The notes below the pieces were generated by a model. The model was not told the origin of the DNA and did not search any database. It worked only from the letters and a program-made list of their open reading frames with translations. From assembly GCA_963715895.1 (NCBI GenBank), contig OY970284.1:2666001-2730000 (forward strand): a DNA stretch of 64,000 nucleotides, written 5' to 3'. Origin of the DNA: JADGNZ01 sp963715895 (GTDB taxonomy: Bacteria; Acidobacteriota; Thermoanaerobaculia; Gp7-AA8). Below are positions 17,465 to 26,903 of this stretch, in pieces. Each line of letters opens with the position of its first letter. The stretch's first letter is position 1. Both the position numbers and the translations under genes were made by a program.

Positions 17465-20400
17465 GAAGCTTTTTGGTGACGCGACCCAGATCAGCAACGC
17501 CACCGCCACGACTACCTCAGCGATACCGTTTGCCAACAAGTCGGGGCGGTGGTTCTGGAGAAGGTCGGCGGCGTTGCCGAGGAGGATGGAGACGGCGATC
17601 GTCAGGGGGTAGGCGAGGAGGTTCGTGCCGAGGATGTAGCGGACGATGACGAAGGCGAGGAGCGTGGTCGCCACCGCGGAGACGAGCATCACGGGCGTCT
17701 GCTGCAGGTTGGCGGATCCGTCGAGCATGGTGAGGAAGACCATCACCAATCCGGCCACCGCCGGAAGCCAGGGCTTTGAGACGAAGCTGCGCAGGGCCAC
17801 GAGGAAGAGGCCGAAGACGGCGCTGATGATGAGCGTGAGGAGGATCGTCGAGAAGAGGCCAGAGAGGGCGGGGAGCGGAAGCGCGACAGACTCCGGGGCC
17901 TTCAGGCCGAACTGCGAGGCCAGGGCCGGGAATCGAAGGGTGATGAGTTGCTCCGCGGTCCGGAAGATGAGCGCGATGCTGATGGTGGTCAGCGTAGCTA
18001 CGACGGCCGACCGGCCGAGGCGGGCGCGCGACTCGCGGCGGGCCAGTTGGAACGCCTGCGGATAGGCCGCGGCGATGGCGACGACGGCCAGGAAGATCGT
18101 GCCGAGGTGCAAACCGACGAAGCGAATGATGTTGATGGTTTGATTGCTGATGAAGGTTTGCCAGGTGATGGAGGTGTTGTACTCGAAAAGCGTCAGTTCC
18201 CAGCGCTGGGCCATGCCGAATAGCGGAATGATTGCCAGAGCCAGCGTCCAGCGCAGCGCGCGTTGCCAGGGGAATCGCTGCCGGCGCATGGCGATGACGA
18301 AGCCGGCCACGATGAGCGAGAGGATCGCCAGCGCACCGAGGGCGCGCAGGATGTTAACGACTATATTGAGCAGGGTGGTCGGCTCACGGTAGACGCTGTC
18401 CGGCACCTTCACCGTCGTTGTGAACTGCGTAACCTCGGCGCCGTCGACGCGCACGCTGATGCGACGCCAGGCGTCGGCGACGAGCGGCGTCCGCTCCTGA
18501 AAGTGAAAGAGCCAGTCGCGGCGGTTCGGTTGCTGGAAGTTGAGCGCTTCCTTCAGGTCGAACGCCGCGGCATTCGCGCCGTACGGCGCGAACGCGGACT
18601 GCGCGATAGCCAGCGCCTGCGGCTGTTCGAGACGCGGACCGGCCCGCCGCTCGTCCTGATACTTGTGATAGCCGTCCACGCGCGACGTGCGCGGATCGAC
18701 CTCGATGAAGTACTCGTCTTTCACCTGTGGCGCGAAGGAGCGGACCATCCAAGTCGCCGTCGGGATTTTGTTCTGCATCACGCCGACGAGCGACGGCACC
18801 GTCATGCCGTGGCGAAGGATGTAGGCGATGGCCAGGCTGTCGAAGCCGCCCGGTGTGCCGCCGTCCTCACGCGGCGAGTCGCGGTCCCAGGAGCGGAACC
18901 CTTCGACCGGTGCGGCGATGGTGCGCATAGCGTTGGCGGCCGGCGGCCTCACGGTGGCGGCGATTCGCTTGGCGTCCTCTTTCGTGATGCGGTAGTCGAC
19001 AGCATCGTCGATCGACGGGGTTTTCAGGAAGGCCGCGCCGATAGCAAGCGCGACGAGCACGATGCAGGCGAGCAGTTTGCCGCGCGTGACCGGCATCGGC
19101 GGGAAGGTCCACGCCGGCCGATGCGGCTCTTCCTTCAGTATCGGGACAGGACGGATCGGCAGGGAGTCGTTGGAGAGATCCGCATCCGGCACGAAGCCCT
19201 TGTTACGGATATAGAAGACGATCGAGAGCAGCATCGGGATGGCGAAGACGAGGCTGGCCAGGCCGCCGGAGATGACGTAGTAGCGGTTGCCGGAGCGGAG
19301 CAGCAGCATGGCCGTGTAGAGCGCGTCGACGGTGTAGTGCCAGATGAGCAACGGCAGGATGCCGAAGCGCATCATCAGGAATCCGATCAGCACGCCGGCG
19401 CAACCGACTTCGATGCCGCGGATGTAGAAGGGCTGATTCGGATAGGTGGCGTGGCCGAATCCCCAGATGAAGCCGGCGGCGATGATGGCGGCCACGCGCG
19501 AGCGGAGCACTTTCTCGAAGAACGGGATCGAGAAAGCGCGCGACATGAACTCCTCGCTGAGCGCGGGGAAGAAGCCGGCGAAGAGCACCGCGATCCACGG
19601 AAACGCGGTGTTGAGCATGTCGTCGTACGGCACCTCGGCCGGCGCCCAGGCGCCGAACTTGTCGGCGATGAGGTAGAACGCAACCTGGTAGCCGAGGAAG
19701 AAGGCCACCAGCGTGTAGCCGAGGATGAAGGCGAGGAAGACGCGCTTCGACGTCAGCGCGCGGCGGTTCCAGATGCGCGCCACGGAAAGCTGGCCCGGCA
19801 GCCGCTCGCGGAACATCACTTCACCGGCGCCGCAGACGACCACGAGCATCATGGCCACGCCGATGCCCTGGATGACGGAGCCGAAGGCGAACTTGGCCAG
19901 GAAGGCCGGATACGAATCGGTGGTGTTGTAGCCCGCCAGCGCGCTCGGGAACGAATTGAGAGCCGTGCCGGTGACCAGGATGATCGCGGCAATGCCGATG
20001 CCGAGGAGCAGGCGGAGCTGGAGATCGCCGCGCAGCAGCCGGATCACGAAGACGGCCACGATGCAGACCATGGTGATGATCAGGAAGACGACGTCGACGT
20101 TGCCGGCCAGAAGATTCTTTGACCGCAGCTCGCGATACGACCGCTGCCACTCCTCGGGGACTTTGATCCGCCGGCTGAAGCTGCTGACGCGGTCGCCGTC
20201 GACCGTGATGATGGTGCGGTACGGCGCGCCAGCGGGATGGACGGTGTGCGCGTCCCAGGTGAAGATGCGCTGCATGCGATGCGGCAGCCGCCGTTCGCTC
20301 TGCGCGACGAGTTGGAGGTCGCTCAAGGCATTGATGCTGGCGAGGAACCCTTCGGCGATGCCCTTCGCGCCGGCGATGTCCGGCGAGTTGAGGGCGCGAT

Positions 20401-20815
20401 CCTCGGGGATGTGATCGCTGAAGCCGGTCACTTCGCCTGTCGGGGCGATGCCGACGTTGATCTCCTCTTCCTGCAGAGGTTTGAACCAGCGGTGTGACCA
20501 CGACCAGATGAGGACGTCGCGTTTCAGGATCTCGTTCGTCGCCTTGAGGCCGAGGGAACGCTCGAGGAAGATGCGTGACTCGTCGTCGGAGTCGAAGGTG
20601 GCGCTGTGCTTCATCCCTCGGGTATCGATGTGCTGCGAGGCGAGCACGCGATCGGCGATCTGCTGCGACGAAGCGCGATCGTAGCGGAACTCGATCGAAG
20701 CCTCGGGGAAGGCGGCGCCGAACCAGTTGATGACGACGAAGATCGAGACCGCGGCGACGGCAAGGCAGGCGGCGATGAGGAGCCAGTCGCCGCGTGTGAG
20801 TCGTTCCCGGTTCAT
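17420..20815 (-). CDS. Giant CPBP-family intramembrane metalloprotease with duplicated periplasmic/membrane architecture
   Basis: This 1131-residue membrane protein has an N-terminal helix, a periplasmic domain (about 35-235), then a multi-helix region with the CPBP (CAAX-like) protease motifs EEFMSR, FIWGFGHATYP and IWHYTVDALY. After residue 590 comes a second helix-periplasmic-helix block. Its junction, TVKVPDSVYRE followed by a membrane helix, mirrors RIKVPEEWQRS in the first half. The second half lacks the protease motifs. CPBP enzymes cleave membrane-embedded substrates; most known members are far shorter. The final residues are encoded by an intergenic hairpin repeat, suggesting the stop codon was moved by the repeat. 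Confidence 0.85.
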   Translation of the reverse strand: MNRERLTRGDWLLIAACLAVAAVSIFVVINWFGAAFPEASIEFRYDRASSQQIADRVLASQHIDTRGMKHSATFDSDDESRIFLERSLGLKATNEILKRDVLIWSWSHRWFKPLQEEEINVGIAPTGEVTGFSDHIPEDRALNSPDIAGAKGIAEGFLASINALSDLQLVAQSERRLPHRMQRIFTWDAHTVHPAGAPYRTIITVDGDRVSSFSRRIKVPEEWQRSYRELRSKNLLAGNVDVVFLIITMVCIVAVFVIRLLRGDLQLRLLLGIGIAAIILVTGTALNSFPSALAGYNTTDSYPAFLAKFAFGSVIQGIGVAMMLVVVCGAGEVMFRERLPGQLSVARIWNRRALTSKRVFLAFILGYTLVAFFLGYQVAFYLIADKFGAWAPAEVPYDDMLNTAFPWIAVLFAGFFPALSEEFMSRAFSIPFFEKVLRSRVAAIIAAGFIWGFGHATYPNQPFYIRGIEVGCAGVLIGFLMMRFGILPLLIWHYTVDALYTAMLLLRSGNRYYVISGGLASLVFAIPMLLSIVFYIRNKGFVPDADLSNDSLPIRPVPILKEEPHRPAWTFPPMPVTRGKLLACIVLVALAIGAAFLKTPSIDDAVDYRITKEDAKRIAATVRPPAANAMRTIAAPVEGFRSWDRDSPREDGGTPGGFDSLAIAYILRHGMTVPSLVGVMQNKIPTATWMVRSFAPQVKDEYFIEVDPRTSRVDGYHKYQDERRAGPRLEQPQALAIAQSAFAPYGANAAAFDLKEALNFQQPNRRDWLFHFQERTPLVADAWRRISVRVDGAEVTQFTTTVKVPDSVYREPTTLLNIVVNILRALGALAILSLIVAGFVIAMRRQRFPWQRALRWTLALAIIPLFGMAQRWELTLFEYNTSITWQTFISNQTINIIRFVGLHLGTIFLAVVAIAAAYPQAFQLARRESRARLGRSAVVATLTTISIALIFRTAEQLITLRFPALASQFGLKAPESVALPLPALSGLFSTILLTLIISAVFGLFLVALRSFVSKPWLPAVAGLVMVFLTMLDGSANLQQTPVMLVSAVATTLLAFVIVRYILGTNLLAYPLTIAVSILLGNAADLLQNHRPDLLANGIAEVVVAVALLIWVASPKSFNHRDTEITEPDSTL

Positions 20816-20832
20816 TGTGTCGTTCGCGGCAA

Positions 20833-20930
20833 GTGTGGCACAGACACTCTTGTCTGTGCTTTTGATGCCGCGCGGGTTGCGAAGTTAGCGCAAGCCTCCC
20901 CTTCGCACAGACAAAAGTGTCTGTGCCACA
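20833..20930. repeat. Inverted repeat, family E
   Basis: GTGTGGCACAGACACT-CTTGTCTGTG faces CACAGACAAAAGTGTCTGTG-CCACA about 50 bp away. It fills the gap between the lysine aminotransferase stop codon and the CPBP start codon. Confidence 0.85.
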
Positions 20931-20933
20931 TCG

Positions 20934-22277
20934 CTACGCCAGCTCCTGCAGCGCTTTTTCCATCCTCTTGATCCCCTCGGCGGCTTCATCCATCGAGAGG
21001 TTCAGGGGCGGACGGAAGCGCGCCGAGCGATGGCCGGAGGAGAGCACCATCACGTCGTTGGCCATGAAGGCCTGGAGCGCGGCGTCGCGGACGTCGCCGC
21101 TCGGGAGATCGAACGCGGTCATCAGGCCGAGGCCGCGGACGTTGGAGACGAGGTTGGGGAACTCATCGCCGAAGCGCTGCAACTCGCCGAGGAAGTAGGC
21201 GCCGACGGTGGCGGCGTTGTCGACCAGCCCTTCTTCGTCGATCACTTCGAAGTAGCGCTGCGAGCGGACCATGTCGGTCAGGTTGCCGCCCCAGGTGGAG
21301 TTGATGCGCGAGCTGACGGCGAAGACGTTGTCGTCGATGTCGAAGAGGCGCTGGCCGGCCGCGAAGCCGCACACCTGCGTCTTCTTGCCGAAGCAGATCA
21401 TGTCGGGCTCGACGCCGTAGTGCTGATAGGCCCACATCTTTCCTGTCAGCCCGACGCCGGACTGGACTTCGTCGTAGATGAGCAGCATGTCGTTCTCGTC
21501 GCAGAGCTGGCGCATGGCCCGGAAGTACTCGGGACGGAAGTGGTTGTCGCCTCCTTCGCCCTGGATCGGCTCCATGATGAATGCGGCGATGTCGTCCTTG
21601 CGATCGGCGAGGAACTGTTTGGCCTGATCGATGGAGGCCTGCTCGCGCTGTTCGACATCATCGTCAGTTGGAAAGCGCAGCTTCGGATTGTCGATGCGCG
21701 GCCAGTCGAACTTCGGGAAGTACTGCGTCTTTCGCGGGTCGGCGGTGTTGGTCAGCGAGAGTGTGTAGCCGGTGCGTCCGTGGAAGGCTTCGCGCAGATG
21801 CATGATCTGCGTGCCGCGCTCGCTGCCGACGCCTTTGCGAAGGTTCTTGCGGATCTTCCAGTCGATGGCGGTCTTCACCGCGTTCTCGATGCCGAGGGCG
21901 CCGCCCTCGATGAAGAACATGTGCTGGTTGAGGGATGCAGGGACGGCCAGGCGGGCGAAGGTCTCGACGAACTCGGCCATGTAGGTGGTGTAGATGTCGG
22001 AGTTGGCTGGCTTGTTGATGGCCGCGGTGGCGATGCGGTCGCGGAACTCGGGGTTATCGAGGCGAGGATGGTTGTAGCCGATGGGGCAGGAGGCGAAGTT
22101 GGTGAAGAAATCGAGCACGGCCCGGCCGCGCCGGGCGTCGAAGAGCCACGAGCCTTTCGACTTGGTCAGGTCCATGACGACGTCGTAGCCGTCGGCGAGC
22201 ATGTGCCTTGAGAGCACGTTGTGAACATCGCCGGGCTGGATGTGGACGCGCCGGTCCGTGATGGCGGAAATGGTCAT
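20934..22277 (-). CDS. lat: L-lysine 6-transaminase
   Basis: This 447-residue PLP-dependent class III aminotransferase has the family's characteristic start: IQPGDVHNVLSRHMLADGYD and FFTNFASCPIGYNHP. It also has the substrate loop EGGALGIENAVKTAIDWK, the YDEVQSGVG PLP-binding Asp motif, and the catalytic Lys in CFGKKTQVCG. It moves the epsilon-amino group of lysine to 2-oxoglutarate, giving alpha-aminoadipate semialdehyde, the first step of one lysine degradation route. A semialdehyde dehydrogenase is not next to it. Hairpin repeats lie on both sides. Confidence 0.93.
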   Translation of the reverse strand: MTISAITDRRVHIQPGDVHNVLSRHMLADGYDVVMDLTKSKGSWLFDARRGRAVLDFFTNFASCPIGYNHPRLDNPEFRDRIATAAINKPANSDIYTTYMAEFVETFARLAVPASLNQHMFFIEGGALGIENAVKTAIDWKIRKNLRKGVGSERGTQIMHLREAFHGRTGYTLSLTNTADPRKTQYFPKFDWPRIDNPKLRFPTDDDVEQREQASIDQAKQFLADRKDDIAAFIMEPIQGEGGDNHFRPEYFRAMRQLCDENDMLLIYDEVQSGVGLTGKMWAYQHYGVEPDMICFGKKTQVCGFAAGQRLFDIDDNVFAVSSRINSTWGGNLTDMVRSQRYFEVIDEEGLVDNAATVGAYFLGELQRFGDEFPNLVSNVRGLGLMTAFDLPSGDVRDAALQAFMANDVMVLSSGHRSARFRPPLNLSMDEAAEGIKRMEKALQELA

Positions 22278-22314
22278 AGAGGGCTCCTGTCGGGCAGTGG
22301 GATCATATCAAGGG

Positions 22315-22551
22315 GTTGTCGGGGGTCGGTTGTCGGGGGTCGGGTTGTCGGTTATCGGTTGTCAGTTGTCGGTTGTCGGTTGTCAGTGGATTAGTCGATA
22401 GAGTGAGTTGGTTGAGCAACCTCGGTGTTCGCGAGCCGCTGTCACGGATCTACTGATCACCGACAACCGATAACCGACAACCGATAACCGACAACCGATA
22501 ACCGACAACCGATCACCGACAACCGATCACCGACAACCGATAACCGATAAC
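22315..22551. repeat. Large inverted repeat, family B (ACCGACAACCGATA microrepeats)
   Basis: The left arm repeats GGTTGTCGGTTATC-like units. The right arm repeats the complement ACCGATAACCGACA about seven times. The roughly 60-bp unrepeated loop contains GTTGGTTGAGCAACC. It occupies the gap between the divergent lat and thiolase genes. A second copy was split by the insertion sequence at 31970-33296. Confidence 0.92.
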
Positions 22552-22589
22552 ACAGACCCACAGTCTCGAGCAGTGATACAAGGAGCCTC

Positions 22590-23768
22590 ATGAAAGACAT
22601 CGTCATCCTCGGCGGCGCACGGACGCCGATCGGGTCGTTTCAGGGAACACTCTCCTCCATCGCGGCGCCGAAGCTCGGTGCCATCGCCATCAAGAGCGCG
22701 CTCGAAAACTCCGGCGTTTCGGCCGAGCAGATCGAGCAGGTGATCATGGGCAACGTGCTGCAGGCGGGTGTCGGCCAGGCCCCGGCGCGCCAGGCGGGCA
22801 TCGGCGCCGGCATCCCGGTCAGCGCGGGTACGGTGACGGTGAACAAGGTGTGCGGTTCCGGGCTCAAAGCGGTGATGTACGCGGCCAACGACATCCGTTG
22901 CGGCGAGTACGAGATCGCCGTCGCCGGCGGCATGGAGTCGATGTCGAACGCACCATATGCATTGACACAAGCCCGCAACGGCTACCGGATGGGCAACGGC
23001 AAGCTGGTCGACATCATGATCCACGACGGCCTCTGGGACCCCTACGGCGACAAGCACATGGGCAATTGCGCGGAGCTCTGCGCGGCGAAGTACCACTTCA
23101 CGCGCGAGGAGCAGGACGAGTTCTCGCGCGAGTCGTACCGCCGCGCGCAGGACGCGGTGCAAACCGGCAAATTCAAGAAAGAGATCGCCATCGTCGAAAT
23201 CCCCGGCAAGAAGGGATCGCAGATGATCGTCGACGATGAGGAGCCGTTCGCGGCGCCGCTCGACAAGATGGGATCGCTGAAGCCGGCCTTTCAGAAGGAC
23301 GGCGGTACGGTGACCGCGGCCAATGCGTCGAAGATCAACGACGGCGCGGCGGCGCTGGTGGTGACCTCGGCGGATTGGGCTGCACAGAACGGCCGCAAAC
23401 CGTTCGCGCGCATCATCGCTCAGGCGACGTCGGCTCAGGAGCCGGAGTGGTTCACGACCGCACCGGCGAAAGCGATCGAGATCGCTCTCAAACGTGCCGG
23501 TATGACCGTGGGCGACATCGATCTGTTCGAGATCAACGAGGCCTTTGCGGTGGTGGCGATGGCGGCCATGAAGGATGCGAACATCCCGCACGAGAAGATG
23601 AACGTCTATGGCGGAGCTGTGGCGTTGGGGCACCCGATCGGCTCCAGCGGCGCGCGCATTCTGGTCACGCTGCTACACGCGTTGGAGACGCAGAACCTTA
23701 AGCGCGGCATGGCGGCCATCTGTATCGGCGGCGGCGAGGCTGCGGCGATGATCGTGGAACGGCTGTGA
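22590..23768 (+). CDS. atoB: Acetyl-CoA C-acetyltransferase (thiolase)
   Basis: This 392-residue thiolase is full length. The nucleophile Cys lies in VNKVCGSGLKA, the His in ALGHPIGSSGAR, and the second catalytic Cys in CIGGGEAAAM near the C-terminus. NEAFAVVA is also present. It condenses two acetyl-CoA to acetoacetyl-CoA or runs in reverse in fatty-acid and amino-acid breakdown. An AGGAG ribosome site precedes the ATG. It stands alone and is divergent from lat across hairpin family B. The symbol denotes the family; biosynthetic and degradative types cannot be separated here. Confidence 0.93.
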   Translation: MKDIVILGGARTPIGSFQGTLSSIAAPKLGAIAIKSALENSGVSAEQIEQVIMGNVLQAGVGQAPARQAGIGAGIPVSAGTVTVNKVCGSGLKAVMYAANDIRCGEYEIAVAGGMESMSNAPYALTQARNGYRMGNGKLVDIMIHDGLWDPYGDKHMGNCAELCAAKYHFTREEQDEFSRESYRRAQDAVQTGKFKKEIAIVEIPGKKGSQMIVDDEEPFAAPLDKMGSLKPAFQKDGGTVTAANASKINDGAAALVVTSADWAAQNGRKPFARIIAQATSAQEPEWFTTAPAKAIEIALKRAGMTVGDIDLFEINEAFAVVAMAAMKDANIPHEKMNVYGGAVALGHPIGSSGARILVTLLHALETQNLKRGMAAICIGGGEAAAMIVERL

Positions 23769-23854
23769 ATCGTCACCGATGACTGTGACGAGCGGTAACC
23801 TGGCGTCGCTTCCGCCGTCGAAAGATGTATAGATCAATCGACTGGAGGTACGTC

Positions 23855-24436
23855 ATGAGGAAATCGCTCGTCATCGCCGCGTCGCTGTTATTCGTCATCA
23901 CTTCGGCGTTCGCCCAACAACCAACTCCTACCAATACTGTTTCCGTCTTTGTTTCGGACCTGTCGGTGACGCACACGAGCGCCAGCGGCACGAGCTTCGG
24001 CGCCGGCGTCGGCGCGGCGTTCGCTCACCGGTTCAGCGATCACTTCTCCGCTGAGTTGACGGTAACGACCCAGGGGTTCCGGGAAAGCTTTACGACGGTC
24101 AGCCCGTCGGGACAGCAGGTCTTTACCTCGTACTCGAAGACTCTTCTTCCGATCGATGCAAACGTCTCCTACCACTTCTTTACCAATAGCCGCTGGAAGC
24201 CATATCTCGGCGGGGGACTGCGGTACATGACCAACACGGTCAGCAACATTGCGCCGCTCAACAGCTATCGGTTCACATCGCGCTCGGTCGATCCCGAGGT
24301 GTCCGGAGGCGTCACCTATCAGTTTCGTCCAAACCTCGGACTGCGTTTCGACGCGAAGCAGACCATCGGCGGCGGTAATTCCATTCTGGGGGATGCGGCA
24401 TTCAGCGGCTCTGTGGGATTGAGCTTTCGGTTCTAA
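23855..24436 (+). CDS. Outer-membrane beta-barrel protein (OmpW/OmpA-barrel like)
   Basis: The ATG at 23855 follows GGAGGT and gives a signal peptide (MRKSLVIAASLLFVITSAFA) and about 193 residues in all. The mature part has alternating hydrophobic strands, for example VSYHFFTNSRWKPYLGGGLRY and VSGGVTYQFRPNLGLRFDAK, and ends in GLSFRF. The terminal aromatic residue is typical of outer-membrane barrels. Its role is unknown; small barrels of this type are pores or structural proteins. It converges with the haloacid dehalogenase gene, with stop codons overlapping. Confidence 0.82.
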   Translation: MRKSLVIAASLLFVITSAFAQQPTPTNTVSVFVSDLSVTHTSASGTSFGAGVGAAFAHRFSDHFSAELTVTTQGFRESFTTVSPSGQQVFTSYSKTLLPIDANVSYHFFTNSRWKPYLGGGLRYMTNTVSNIAPLNSYRFTSRSVDPEVSGGVTYQFRPNLGLRFDAKQTIGGGNSILGDAAFSGSVGLSFRF

Positions 24437-25095
24437 GCAATCGCGTTCGCCAAACCCTCGAGATCGTCGAACTTGAATTTCGGCGTTCCGCCGGGCAGCT
24501 CCGGTTGACGCTGGCGATTGATCCAGGCATTGTCGATTCCGAGTGCGTTCGTCGGGATGACGTCGTGAAAGTTGCTCTCGGCAGCGTGCAGCCATCGCGA
24601 TCGGCCGATGAGCTCCCGCGCGGTCAGAAAATGCGCGCGGCCTGGCTTGTATGAGCGCACCTGCTGCGCGGTGACGACGATGTCGAAGTCGACGGTGAAG
24701 TGTTTGCGGGTCTCCGCGAGCAGGTCGTCGTCGATGTTCGACAGGATGCCCAGCCGGCAGCCGGCTGCGACGAGACGTTCGAGCGCCGGATTGGTGTCGG
24801 GGAATGGTTGCCACGACGGGAGAGTGTCGGCGAGAAAGCCGGCGCGTTCGGGTGTGATCGGCCAGGAGAGGGCTTTGGCGACGCGCACGGCGGTATCGCG
24901 CAGAATCTCGCGGTAGCTGCGATACCCCTCGGCCTGGACGCGGTGCTCGACGTCGGCATAGGCGCGGAGAATGTCGTCGCGGGTGAATGTCACCCCGTCC
25001 GGCGCGGCGGCATCGAGGAAGGCGGTGGCGATTCCGGACTCCCAATCGATGAGCGTTCCGTAACAGTCGAAGGTGATGACGTCGTAGTGCGGCAT
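24433..25095 (-). CDS. HAD hydrolase, haloacid dehalogenase type II
   Basis: This 220-residue protein carries the HAD motifs. Motif I is ITFDCYGTLIDWESG with the nucleophile Asp, motif II is LGILSNIDD, the conserved Lys is in VRSYKPGRAHF, and motif III lies near HDVIPTNALGIDNAWI. The FDCYGTLIDW form is that of L-2-haloacid dehalogenase-like enzymes, which hydrolyse 2-haloacids. Many relatives act on other small phosphorylated or halogenated acids, so the substrate is open. Confidence 0.88.
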   Translation of the reverse strand: MPHYDVITFDCYGTLIDWESGIATAFLDAAAPDGVTFTRDDILRAYADVEHRVQAEGYRSYREILRDTAVRVAKALSWPITPERAGFLADTLPSWQPFPDTNPALERLVAAGCRLGILSNIDDDLLAETRKHFTVDFDIVVTAQQVRSYKPGRAHFLTARELIGRSRWLHAAESNFHDVIPTNALGIDNAWINRQRQPELPGGTPKFKFDDLEGLANAIA

Positions 25096-25162
25096 GGCCG
25101 CGCATTATGCGTGATCAGGCTCACAAGAGAGGGTTCGGGCATGCTATACGTTCACCGTTCTC

Positions 25163-26149
25163 ATGTACGAAGCTGCCCTGCGAAATCTGCGCACCGCCGA
25201 ACGGTTTCTCATCGAGCCGCCGCTGACTGGCCGCTTTGGCGGCGCCGCGGCGCTGGTCTGCGATATTTCGGTGAAGGGGGCGCGCTTTCGTCACACCCAT
25301 CCGCTGGAGATGGGGCAGAAGGGCGTCCTGCAGATGGCCATCGATGGCCGGACGTCGCCGGTGCATCTGGAAGCGGTCGTGGTCTGGACCAAGACCGATC
25401 CGTCCGCGCCGGGCCGCTACGTCTCCGGCGTGCGGACGTACGCCGACGCCGCTTTGATCGACGAGCTGCTGGCGCACCTTCAGGCCATGAAACGGACCAC
25501 GCGCATCGAGGAGCTGCGGTCGACCGATCGCTTCGACCTGGCGCCGTCGCTCGATGGGATTTGGAACACCATGCCGGCGAGAATCGAGAATCTCTCGGCG
25601 CGCGGCGCGCGGATCGAGACGCTGGGACCACTCGTCCACTCCGCCAGCGGCCTGCTGGCGTTCACGGTTCCCGGCGCGGCCATCTCCGTCTCCGTCAAGG
25701 CCTCGGTGGCCTGGTCCTCGATGAAATCGGTCGATCCCTCGACATATCGAACCGGTCTGTTCGTCGATGAGAAGCCTGAGTTGCTGCGTCTGGCCATAGG
25801 ACATCTCTGCGAGATCGGCCGGGCATCGCTCGATACGATTTCGCTGGCGCTGAAACTGAAAGTGATCCGGGCCCGGGCCCGTCAACTGGCGCCGTCGTAT
25901 CCGGCGGCGGAGACGTCAGGCATTCCGACGGAGCAATATCTGCTCATCCAGTGCGTCCGCGAGGAGCTGCGCCTGAATCCCGACGAGGCCATGCACTGGT
26001 ATCGTCGCGCGCGCCTGATGATCGCCGACCCCGCCACCCGCACCACCGCCCCCGCCATCGCCAACCACCCCGACGCGCTGGCAGTGTGGGAGTACCTGGA
26101 CCGATCGATCGACCCGTCGATCATCGGCCGGACGTTTCAGTTGCCTTAG
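25163..26149 (+). CDS. Protein with two tandem PilZ domains
   Basis: This 328-residue protein has a first PilZ-like unit (RTAERFLIEPPLTGRF, then DISVKGARF) and a second one about 120 residues later (RSTDRFDLAPSLDG, then IENLSARGARIE). A helical C-terminal region of about 110 residues follows. PilZ domains bind cyclic di-GMP through an RxxxR and a (D/N)xSxxG motif. The first unit lacks a clear RxxxR but keeps DISVKG. The second has RSTDR and NLSARG and is the better candidate for nucleotide binding. It is probably a cytoplasmic c-di-GMP effector; the partner is not evident. Confidence 0.8.
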   Translation: MYEAALRNLRTAERFLIEPPLTGRFGGAAALVCDISVKGARFRHTHPLEMGQKGVLQMAIDGRTSPVHLEAVVVWTKTDPSAPGRYVSGVRTYADAALIDELLAHLQAMKRTTRIEELRSTDRFDLAPSLDGIWNTMPARIENLSARGARIETLGPLVHSASGLLAFTVPGAAISVSVKASVAWSSMKSVDPSTYRTGLFVDEKPELLRLAIGHLCEIGRASLDTISLALKLKVIRARARQLAPSYPAAETSGIPTEQYLLIQCVREELRLNPDEAMHWYRRARLMIADPATRTTAPAIANHPDALAVWEYLDRSIDPSIIGRTFQLP

Positions 26150-26574
26150 GCGACGCCGAGGACGGGGAAATTCGAAAGGGCGGCGGCGACGGCGAGCGCG
26201 CGATCATGAGTTGCGAACGCAAGCGGCGGCTCATCATCAGCCAACCGTCCCCTGAAATTCATTGCGGACACCAAATGAATTGCGTCGAGTGACCCGAGAG
26301 CACCAGGTAGCGGTCCTGTGGCCGCTTGGATGAGCTCAGACGTGATGTTCACGATTGTGAGTCGCAGCAGAATCTGATCTGCATAGTTCCGAGCAAGTTG
26401 AAACGCGCTGTCGGTCAGCCGGCCAGAAGAATTCGCGCGATACAGGCTCCTGTGACACTCGACTTTGCTGAGCTCACTGGTAACTCCGTGGCTGATCTCG
26501 TTCCAGCTACCGAGCTCGTTCCGTTCCTTCAGCACGATGCGGAGGATTACGGAAGTGTCGAGATAGACGATCAC
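26146..26574 (-). CDS. vapC: VapC-family PIN-domain toxin
   Basis: This 142-residue protein starts at GTG. It opens MIVYLDTSVILRIVLKE with the first PIN acidic residue, has ELSKVECHRSL with the second, and ends with LGSLDAIHLVSAM and FATHDRALA carrying the remaining acidic residues. PIN toxins are Mg2+-dependent RNases. Its first 4 bases overlap the phd-type antitoxin gene (GTGA). It is the last gene of the ileS operon and is visibly less GC-rich than the genes before it. Confidence 0.9.
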   Translation of the reverse strand: MIVYLDTSVILRIVLKERNELGSWNEISHGVTSELSKVECHRSLYRANSSGRLTDSAFQLARNYADQILLRLTIVNITSELIQAATGPLPGALGSLDAIHLVSAMNFRGRLADDEPPLAFATHDRALAVAAALSNFPVLGVA

Positions 26575-26903
26575 CGATGTCGGTTCCGCTCCGCGATGAG
26601 GTCTTCCACCGGATCCCAGTCGAGGTGAAGTGAAGGCGGAGTCCAGTCACCCAATCGGCCGAGCGACGGGTCGGGAAACGTGAGAGGTTCGCGAATGTTG
26701 CCGCGATCAATGGCGATCAATTCAGCGCCATCCAATTTCAAATGAGGTCGGCCGAATGGCTCATTGGTGGTTGGCTCAACAGGTTCGATCCGCGCGATCG
26801 TCTTACCCGCGTCAACGATTTGCAGTGTCGTGCCGTTTCTTACGTCTCCGAGCCTTTCCGTTAAGTGCTCCGTCAACTCAGCCACCGTCACATCCTTTGT
26901 CAT
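26571..26903 (-). CDS. Phd/YefM-type antitoxin
   Basis: The start was chosen at the ATG at 26903, which overlaps the queG stop codon (ATGA). It gives 110 residues. The N-terminus, DVTVAELTEHLTERLGDV, followed by IVDAGKTIARIEPV, is the Phd/YefM DNA-binding fold. The C-terminal part with LHLDWDPVEDLIAERNR is the toxin-neutralising tail. It pairs with the VapC toxin gene immediately downstream. Confidence 0.87.
   Translation of the reverse strand: MTKDVTVAELTEHLTERLGDVRNGTTLQIVDAGKTIARIEPVEPTTNEPFGRPHLKLDGAELIAIDRGNIREPLTFPDPSLGRLGDWTPPSLHLDWDPVEDLIAERNRHR

Noticed and set aside
18263..20122. 619-residue plus-strand frame opposite the CPBP protease
   Set aside because: It mirrors the real gene and is full of Arg, Asp and His with no fold pattern.
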